Positions 56,205 through 64,000 of a DNA stretch of 64,000 nucleotides are shown here, one piece after another. This DNA comes from Helianthus annuus (lineage: Eukaryota; Streptophyta; Magnoliopsida; Asterales; Asteraceae). The notes beneath the pieces were generated by a model. The model saw nothing but the letters and a program-made list of their open reading frames with translations. It was not told where the DNA came from and ran no database searches. Numbering within the stretch: position 1 is the stretch's first letter; every line of letters begins with the position of its first letter. Made by a program: the position numbers and the translations under genes. The DNA is taken from NCBI RefSeq assembly GCF_002127325.2, contig NC_035443.2:123788295-123852294 (forward strand). Reading direction: 5' to 3'.

Positions 56205-57287
56205 TTCTAATTAAAAGCAAATTAATTAATTATCTCATGTAATAAATACACATTGAACATGAAGCGTTCAATATTCAAATATTTTGGGGGACTTTGTCAA
56301 TATAATATTTGTTTCTTATCTATTTGAAGTATTATAAAAATTTCCCTCATCATATCAGTTATGATTTTAAATTCAAATTCCTCAAGTAATTATAATCTGT
56401 AATATAGATAATATGTTGCTAGATAAATAGTAAAATCTCAGTATATTTATTTTCTAATGTAGTACTTCATAATCTAATCTGGTATTATATAAAAGAGTTA
56501 TGTTTTTAAACATCTAGATAATTGGTTAATTTGTTTCTTAGCTATTCTTATATATTTTATCTTATTACTCTTTGAAAAACAATTGTAGTTGGTTTATATT
56601 TTTCGTACTAAAAGAAGGCTAAATAAAAGTAAAAATAAATATGAATTTGCTTATAAACATTCGTATAATCATGTTGAAATATCATAATACTACAAAGTGT
56701 ATAATCATCTTGGATCTCTTAAAATATTTAATTATTGCCTTTTCTTTTTATCTAAATGTGCAAACACGCTTAAATATGCCTAGACATACCTATTGTATTT
56801 AGAGATTGAAAAAATTTCGGTTGTTGCACCATGTTATTTAAGAAAAATGGAATGATCCACAAGTAAGTTGTATTGTCATATATCCATGTCTTTAGTTTTG
56901 TATATAAAAAATATATAGATGTATGATTTGATGAAGTCTTACATGGTTTTCATTTTTGTCTTTATGGAACTACAATTTGAAAGTCACATACTTGATGTTG
57001 ATAAAATAGAAAAATCCTTAGATAAGTTGATTAAAATGACTTGAAAGATTGTGAACATCGAGTATTATTGATTTATGGATACAAATTCTATAATCATTAT
57101 CTTTTATACATGTTAATCTTCTACTTTTAATTAAGATTTAACATGTTAATTGGGTTTTATTCGGTTGTTATACTATTGAAAAAAAACTTAGTTATTATAC
57201 TATTGAAAAAAATTTAGAACATTTTTGTGTATAAAGGATAAAGCTATAAAATAACTTACAAGTTATGCATGGAAATTAAGATGAAAG

Positions 57288-57324
<37 letters not shown>

Positions 57325-57670
57325 CATGTCCTGCTTTGTATAATTTGAAAAACTTAAAAAGACATGATATTATGTGCTATTAGTGAATACTCTAAATCAT
57401 AAATATTATAAAAATCATGCTTATATACAATAACAAATTATCGTGTGTTAATTATAACATAATTCATGGAAATATTTGTATGTTTTTCAAGTTAGTGTGA
57501 CAAATCTATGTATATGAGATATATTTGTGATTGGTTATATCGTGATGAGTTATTACATAAATACATATTTCATAGAAGTTATGAACGCATGTTATTCAAA
57601 AGGTTGTATCATAAGTCATTTTACGTAGTGACATGCATAAAGTCATGCATTATATAATCTAATCTTATTG
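56205..57670. other. AT-rich gene-free region
   Basis: No ORF of note. A perfect AT dinucleotide tract lies at about 57291-57321. A near-duplicate of TTATACTATTGAAAAAAA occurs at about 57166 and 57195. Confidence 0.5.
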
Positions 57671-58540
57671 ATTCGGTCATGTAACTTCTTCTCAATTGAT
57701 ATTATGTCATGAGAATGTTATTTATACATTGTTATATTAAACATTTTTTTTTTACTATTAAAACTCAAATATGCTTTTGAAGTAGCAAGATTATTAAAGA
57801 ATATATAAGTTTTGAAATGACCATCATGAAAGTTGTGTGGTTATAATACTTTCCCTAAAGTGAATGTGAAGCCGTGTAGTTCTAATCCATTCACTAAAGT
57901 AAAGGCGACAATGATCAGTGTAAAGGTCACGATCATGATTAAGAAAATTGTAGTGATGCCACCATGAATGTTGTATGGGTATAATCTATTTCTTGAATAG
58001 AATGTGATGATATAATAATTGGTGTAAAGTTCTTGATGATAGTAATTGAGGAAATTGTTATGATACTCATGTAATGAGATCAACAATGTTAATAATGTGA
58101 TGACTATACAATGATCGTTATGAAGGTCGTAAGATATAAGATTGATAAATCTTATACGACTCAACTACTTCTCAATTGATGGTAAGCAAAGAGAACATTA
58201 TTTACAAGGAAAAATCGATTAAATTCTTTTTCATTTGTCACACTTGAGACATATGCTTCTAAAGTAACAATATCATTATAAGAGTTATGGAAAAATGAAA
58301 TGATTTTATACTCATGTGACCGAGTAAATAATGAAAAGCTATGAAGCTTGTTTTGGTTCTACTCCATTCCCAAAAGTGAATGTGATTATATATTAATCAT
58401 TGTAAATGTAATGATAGACCTAATTGAGACATTTGTAATGATTAGATTGACTATAAGAATTGTAATGGTGGCCATTTTAATAATGAGATGGACCACCAAA
58501 AGTGGCAAACTAAGGAGTCATTGCATAACGTGATGATTTT
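57671..58540 (+). repeat. Diverged direct repeat, about 490-bp period
   Basis: Blocks recur in the same order: CTTCTCAATTGAT (about 57687 and 58169), ATATGCTT.T.AAGTA (about 57768 and 58252), then AAGTGAATGTGA (about 57856 and 58372). Identity is low, so the duplication is old. It precedes the copia relic and may be its leader. Confidence 0.5.
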
Positions 58541-58599
58541 AACTTTGAAGTTATAATATATTCTCTCGTATCATACGTTTTCGATTACGTACAAGCAAG

Positions 58600-61500
58600 T
58601 AATACACATACAATCATAAACCAGAAGTTTATGGATCATAATTATTTAATTAGTTGGCATGACCGGTTAGACCACACCGAGTCAATGATAATGTGAAACA
58701 TAATGAAGAACTAGAAGATTCTTCAACATAATAATTAGCATGTAATGTTTGCTCTCAAGGGAAATTATATATTTGCAAAATAAACGAGGGTGTGTATACC
58801 TAAATATTTTGGAAGCGATTAAAGGATATGCATATCCCAACATGATACCATTTAGTTTTTTTTATTTAAATCCATGCATCATCTAAATGGTTATCAAATC
58901 CACAACCTGAAGCTTGTGTGATTGTGGCTTAGCTAATGTGATAGCAAGCATATTAATCAATATTTATTTGATAATAGTGAATTTGATTCCCATGTTATTA
59001 ACGATCATTGGAATAAGTGTTATTGTTGAGATGATCACTAAATGTCTACTATTGGTTACAAAGCCAATAATCATGAGAGGAGCAAAAGTTCATTTAGGTA
59101 CATGTAATTTTATATATAGTACCATCAATTCACATTAAGCCAGTAAGTTATAGTTCTTCCCATACAGCTGGTTTTTGGTCAGGAACCAAAGATGTCTCAT
59201 CAAATATTTTGTTGTGAGACATATATTGAAACTCATCCACCACACCACACAAAGATGGGACTTATAAAAAGTTTGAGAATATGTTGGGTATAAATAATCT
59301 CATCATATTCTCAAACTTTTTATAAGTCCCATCTTTGTGCGGTTTGGTGGATGAGTTTCAATATATGTCGCACAACCAAAATCTTTGATGAGACATCTTT
59401 GGTTTCTGACCAAAAACCAACTGTATAGGGGAGAACTATAACTTATTAGCTTGATGTGAATTGATGATACTATATATAAATTACATGTACCTAAATGAAC
59501 TTTTTCTCCTCTCATGATCATTGGCTTTTTGTAACCAATAGTAATCTGGATTAATATGCTTGCTATCACATTAGTTAAGCCACAATCACACAACTATGAA
59601 CTAGAAGTTTTTAGTATAATTCATTTACCAATATTAAAGAATAAATTACCAGACAAGTTCACTGGCCTAAATAGAGCGACTAAGTAAGTCACATAATCAA
59701 CTGCTTATGTTCCAGTTATATTTGTGTCCCAAGAGGACAACCACATATTCTTGTAATGAGTCTATAGTACGCCTAAAGCGTGGTAGACTAGTTGATTCCA
59801 ATAATAAAATTCCTCGAAAATTGGAGCAACTAATAAGATGGTCAAGTTGAGGTTATAGTAATAAGATCTCCTGAAGAGACAATAGACATGATGGTTCAAG
59901 AAGAACCTCAGGTACCTGAAAATAAAGAGATCTCGATAAGTTGTATCATGTCTAAGATATGTATGGAATCGAAATAAAAATCGACGTCGTTATACTTTTG
60001 TATATAATGTAGCGTTTAAAATGATTAAATGATGAGGATCAATATTTGAGATCTGCCTATGAACATAAACATATAAATGATTGGCCAAAATAGAAAGACG
60101 TAAATAAGGCAAAGTTGAATTCTCTAATGACATGGAAAGTATTTGGACCAACAGTCCATACAACTAAAGTTTTAAAATATGTTGGATATAAATAGGTCTT
60201 TTATGCAAATTATGTGAAAATCAAATTGAGTGATATAAGGAAAATTGGTGGCACAAGAATTTTCGCAATGACCTATGATTGATTATGAGGAGACGTATTC
60301 TCCAATGGTGGATGCATTGACTTTCCAATATTTTGTTATTCTGGTAATATATAAAAGTGAATTGACATGCGTCTTATGAAAGTTATGTATCACTTGATAC
60401 TAAGTCATATAAAATAAGTTCTCGAGAATATTATGATTATTATATAAATTCAGATCTGAATACATATACATGTTGTATATGTTATTGAATTGAATATAAC
60501 TGGAACTCCTCATGAGTATCCTAAAGCATTTGAGTGCTTAAGAGGTTAATTGAAACACCTTATGGATGTAATTATTGTGCACCAATACTCCAATAAACAT
60601 ACATAGAAAATGCGTACCTGGTTGTTATGGCATCTCAATGTACACAGTGTAAAAACATGGTACAATATGGATTTTGGAGATAAAAGCAAGTGTTCTTGAT
60701 ATTTTTGCATATGATATAGATATCTATGTGTTAAAAGGGCAAGTTTATATAGCAAAACTTCTAAGAGTGAAAGCACATGCATATTTGGATAAGATGGAAA
60801 GAATTCCCTCATGGATTGATAACGCAAGAAGAATTAATGATGTCAAAACCTCAAGAACGTACTATATCAAGTTCATAGAATATGTATGGACTAAAATAGT
60901 TAGATCGAGTGTTATACAACTCGAGATATTTGCATACAGATGGATATAAGTTTGATTAAATTAGCCATGTTTTATCGACGTTCTACTTTTAAAAGTTCAC
61001 TATAATCGCAGTTTACAGTGATGACGTCTAGGCATCATCGAGAGAAATTGTCGAGCTTTTAGAGGGAGAATTTTTGAATGACCTTGGCACGGTCTAATTA
61101 TTCCTCGAACTGCAGTTCGAGTATATATGTAATTATGTTTTACCAATCCCCCAAGTACATCTAGAAGATGATGTTTGGATATTTAGTATGGACATAGTTA
61201 AACCTTAAAGTATGTTAAAGGTTGTTAAGTAATTTGTTATAAGAAATGCCTATTATCATCTCCTATCAAAGTAGAGATTCTCATTCTAGAAGTACCATCG
61301 TTAAATGCATAAGTGCATTAATATGTTTTGCTAGCTGTGTATGGTTATAATATCTTTCACTTGAGCTTATTGTCATGATATAACCTTTTTCAAGCAAAGA
61401 GACATTAGAATGAGTTCAAAGAAACATTTCAGGTATAAACGATATTTGATTATATTTTACTAACCCATAAAACAAGTTTCGTTAGTCTTGTAGATGCAGG

Positions 61501-61949
61501 AATGTAACGAAACACAGTCATGGACATATGATAATTTTTGGAAAGAGGCACCTAAAGTCTCGTTAGAAGATTATACAACATTGCTCAACATAAAGGATTG
61601 CACATTAAGGGATCAAGCAACAAATCATTCGCTACAAAGGCTTTATTCGACTTTCAAGGAAGATGGACACACGTCACTTAAATGACACATGTTAAAATGA
61701 GGGGGAGACTTATTCAAGTTGCACTCTTTTTCCCTTGACTAAGTTTTGTCCCATTGGGTTTTATTAGTAAAGGTTTTTAATGAGGCAACATATCTGATCC
61801 AAAAGTATCAGGGGGAGAAAATGCGCGCTGCACTCTTTTTCCCTTAGCTGAGGTTTTGTCCCACTGGGTTTTCCTAGCAAGGTTTTTAATGAGGCAGCAT
61901 CACCAAGCGTATTAAAGAATAGTATATCATGTGGATAGTCAAGGGGGAG
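58600..61949 (+). pseudogene. Heavily decayed Ty1/copia pol relic
   Basis: Plus-strand pieces in order: integrase (the arm at 58914-59283), a linker resembling the integrase C-terminus (LKRGRLVDSNNKIPRK, about 59767-59814), RT start EETYSPMVDALTF at about 60284-60322, an RT block around 61075-61170 (NDLGT...FEYI), and a 3' non-coding part with CTGCACTCTTTTTCCCTTAG and TTTTTAATGAGGCA typical of copia 3' regions (duplicated at 61718 and 61828). Frames change often and no long ORF survives. The polypurine tract AAGGGGGAG (61941-61949) precedes the LTR. Confidence 0.75.
58914..59593. repeat. Large inverted duplication of copia integrase sequence
   Basis: The left arm 58914-59283 and right arm 59304-59593 are inverted copies with about 90% or better match over about 290 bp, separated by only 20 bp. 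The left arm has an extra piece of about 80 bp (about 58960-59043). The right arm on the minus strand reads integrase-like SSPLYSWFLVRNQRCLIKDF and GCATYIE with PPNRTKMG. A transcript across it would form a near-perfect hairpin. Confidence 0.92.
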
Positions 61950-62161
61950 TGTTATGAATGTATCCATTATGTGGTGACTATCCACATCTATAACTCCTAT
62001 CCCTTTAGTACATCCATTATGTAGTGACTATCCACCTCTATAACTCCTATCTTTAGTTATTATTGTATTAATGTAAGGGCCTATATATAATGGCATTTGT
62101 ATGTGATGTTGAAATCAATCAATAAGAAATCATCTCCCACTCTCCCATTCTACTCTATACA
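61950..62161 (+). mobile_element. 3' LTR (short) of the decayed copia
   Basis: The LTR starts TGTTATGAATG directly after AAGGGGGAG. It contains a tandem duplication of CATCCATTATGT.GTGACTATCCAC (about 61961 and 62010) and a TATATATAA box at about 62083. The end is placed at CTATACA (62161), but this is uncertain because no second LTR or target duplication is available. Confidence 0.6.
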
Positions 62162-62569
62162 TTGCTAGTAGGTCGTTGTTTTACAAAATATTTAAGTATT
62201 TGATTTTATTGTTTAAGACATCATCCTCTTCCCACCTCCCCTGCTACCCAAATATTTTCAAAGAGGGAACAAACTTATGTAGCAACAAACAAAATAGCCA
62301 ATGCCATCGAAAGTCATCCACCTTTTTATAGGATTTAATCAAATATGTTAATCAAAATTTTGAAAACGGTACTGGTGCACGCATGACAAATGCCGGAATA
62401 ATCTAGCAACCCTAAAATCATACATGTTGAACAAAAATTCTTTCAAATCACCGAAAAGATGAGGTGTACACGACACAGTTTACCTTTTTTCTCACCAGAA
62501 ATGGGGAGCAACCCCAAAATCATATACATTAAACAAAAATTCTTTCAAATCATCGAAAAAATGACGTGT
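62162..62569. other. Gene-free spacer
   Basis: A duplicated phrase ACAAAAATTCTTTCAAATCA occurs at about 62432 and 62533 with similar flanks (a 100-bp direct repeat). No gene. Confidence 0.45.
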
Positions 62570-63392
62570 TGTTGGGATTGAACCCTAACAGAGGAACAGA
62601 TAATGTAAAGCCAAAACCGGATCACATCAGTGGACTATCAATAAGCAGCAGTTTACTCTCTGCTTTCCCCTTGACAGTGATATTCTAAACAGCTGATGAA
62701 TCTTAAGTGCTGCTCACTACAACAACTGATGAAACTAAACACTGATGATACTCTTAAAGACTGCTGAAGGCAAACACTGAGCTCTATCTACTGCTGTCTC
62801 ATAAGTACTGCTGAAGATACAAGCACTGCTCATTCAAAGACTGATCACCTTTTGAAGAAAGCACTGATGATTCCAGTAACCAGTGCTTAGGCTACAACAG
62901 TGGAACGTAAACAGTTTTAGACTTGTTTTGTATTGTATTGTATTGTATTATCAATCAGTTGTTAGACATCAATAGTTTTGTATAGATCAGTGTTTATAGT
63001 TTGTTAGGTCGTTAGATGTCACTATCATGGTGACGTCAGCTGAGGTACATCAGTAGTTTGGTTTGCCTATAAATATGACAGTACTCTGTACTGTTATATT
63101 TGATCGTTTTGAGTGAGTTTCTTCTTCTCAACTCATCCTTTCATCTTGTGCAACCAACCCTGGAGTATCTGGCTGAGGGGGAGCTTAGTTTATGTAAACA
63201 TGCTGTAATCATTTGCTTTGTATTTTCAATCTTTCGACTCAATGAAAAGCACTTGTTTATCAAACTATTTTCTTCCTTGATTGTGTTTATACAATTTGTA
63301 TCCATTTCCGCTGCACTTTACATTGTTACATATTCATTGATCTGTCAAGTTCATACAAACAAACACAATCATGAGAGCCTCGGATCCTAACA
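62570..63392 (+). mobile_element. 5' LTR of a Ty1/copia element
   Basis: The LTR starts TGTTGGGATTG and ends GGATCCTAACA, followed by the primer site. It has a TATA box CCTATAAATATG at about 63066. The U3 is dense in ACTGCTG/CTGATGA/CAGTGG words, shared with the fragment at 29190-29695. Length is 823 bp. The 96-codon ORF at 63100-63390 is LTR sequence. Confidence 0.9.
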
Positions 63393-63394
63393 AT

Positions 63395-63406
63395 TGGTAT
63401 CAGAGC
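63395..63406 (+). promoter_or_regulatory. Copia primer binding site (initiator tRNA-Met)
   Basis: TGGTATCAGAGC, two bases after the LTR, is complementary to the 3' end of plant initiator tRNA-Met, the standard copia primer. Confidence 0.93.
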
Positions 63407-63850
63407 AAGGACAGTCAAATTCGATCTAACAATCAATTTGACATAACAATTCAGCTCACAATTCATTGATACTGAGGTTGGTGGTATTCAGTTGAAAAAC
63501 AGAGTAACAAGTGAATCATGATCAAAATGATTATTCAGAAACTCTGTAAAACAACCAAGATGTCATATAACACACAAACTTCACGCAACAAGTGAGATCA
63601 TGCACAAATCACTCATAGTTTTCAGATCTGAAAAATATCTGTTAAATTATGGGATCATTTGATATTTTCAAAATTGATTTTAACTGTTGTTACGAAATTC
63701 GTGATGTTTTTACATTTTACACTAAAGTATGCACCCCAGTTCAGCTAAACCTATGTTCATCTAAACACTAGTGTTCTGCTAACAAAGAAAGAGGGAATTA
63801 AAACTTTAGTCAAAATTCTTATGTGTTCAAAGGCAGGTTGAGAATCCTCA
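63407..63850 (+). other. Copia leader, no ORF yet
   Basis: Non-coding sequence between the primer site and the next insertion. No gag start is seen before the LTR that begins at 63851. Confidence 0.5.
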
Positions 63851-64000
63851 TGTTACACCCCGACCACGTAGAACATACAAAACGTGGCGGAAATGTCGGG
63901 GAGTGTTGTAACAGAATCAATTGTTTCAAATCCATGGTAAACGAAGTTTCGTTTTATTAATCAAACATGAAAGTTTACACTGTCTTAAACAAGAACCAAA
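63851..64000 (+). mobile_element. Start of a gypsy-type LTR running past the window end
   Basis: TGTTACACCCCGACCACG resembles the starts of long plant chromovirus LTRs (TGT...ACACCCC). It interrupts the copia leader. The right end, orientation and target duplication lie outside. Confidence 0.5.

Noticed and set aside
57290..57322. AT repeat as a regulatory site
   Set aside because: Simple dinucleotide microsatellite.
63100..63390. 96-codon ORF ending just before the copia primer site
   Set aside because: Entirely within the 5' LTR and ends at its border region; a membrane-like translation of T-rich LTR sequence.
63395..63406. tRNA gene
   Set aside because: Only the 12-base primer complement is present; no cloverleaf. 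I found no tRNA or rRNA gene in the window.

Overview
This is a plant nuclear window made almost entirely of mobile DNA. It shows split Ty1/copia and Ty3/gypsy pol domains, plant-type LTRs with TATA boxes and tRNA primer sites, hAT, PIF/Harbinger, Mutator, CACTA and Helitron termini, and GT-AG introns in captured gene pieces. The LTR and antisense-ORF sequences remind me most of daisy-family (Asteraceae) genomes. That placement is an inference from memory, not a search result. I found one plausible intact host gene, a 67-codon ORF at 17051-17254.

Layout. 1-2496: 3' part of a copia element with its LTR, inserted into the LTR of a second copia lying on the minus strand (2497-3330). 3415-5079: two MITEs. 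5088-6050: decayed sequence of unknown origin. 6051-16290: a nest in which a hAT-like element is split by a minus-strand gypsy (TAT-like: gag, no pol, an extra antisense ORF). That gypsy is itself interrupted by two solo LTRs (6772-8545 and 10497-13891), each with a matching 5-bp target duplication. 16291-22950: the small ORF, a PIF/Harbinger MITE carrying a minisatellite, another hAT-like MITE, and a MITE nested in a MITE. 22958-23819: a short Helitron. 24086-25412: a Mutator-like element with TIRs of about 290 bp and a 9-bp target duplication. About 25.4-37.9 kb: a repeat-rich, probably Helitron-derived stretch with minus-strand fragments of at least three unrelated host genes (TXND9/phosducin-like, NPH3 domain, KH domain), themselves interrupted by a 3.1-kb CACTA element. 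38342-43034: two truncated copies of one gypsy LTR family, separated by a solo LTR. 43035-56204: an Athila-type gypsy with degraded gag-pol, an intact 3' extra ORF and a 3' LTR cut to about 25 bp. 56205-62161: AT-rich sequence and a decayed copia containing a large inverted duplication of its integrase region. 62570-64000: the 5' LTR and primer site of a further copia, then the start of another gypsy LTR.

How it works together. There is no gene pathway here. The window is a record of nested insertion, LTR-LTR recombination to solo LTRs, C-to-T decay and gene-fragment capture. The parts most worth attention are the integrase hairpin at 58914-59593 (a possible source of small RNAs against copia), the chimeric captured genes at 31166-37215, the intact Athila ORF behind its own splice acceptor and LTR-like GC cluster, and the 67-codon gene.
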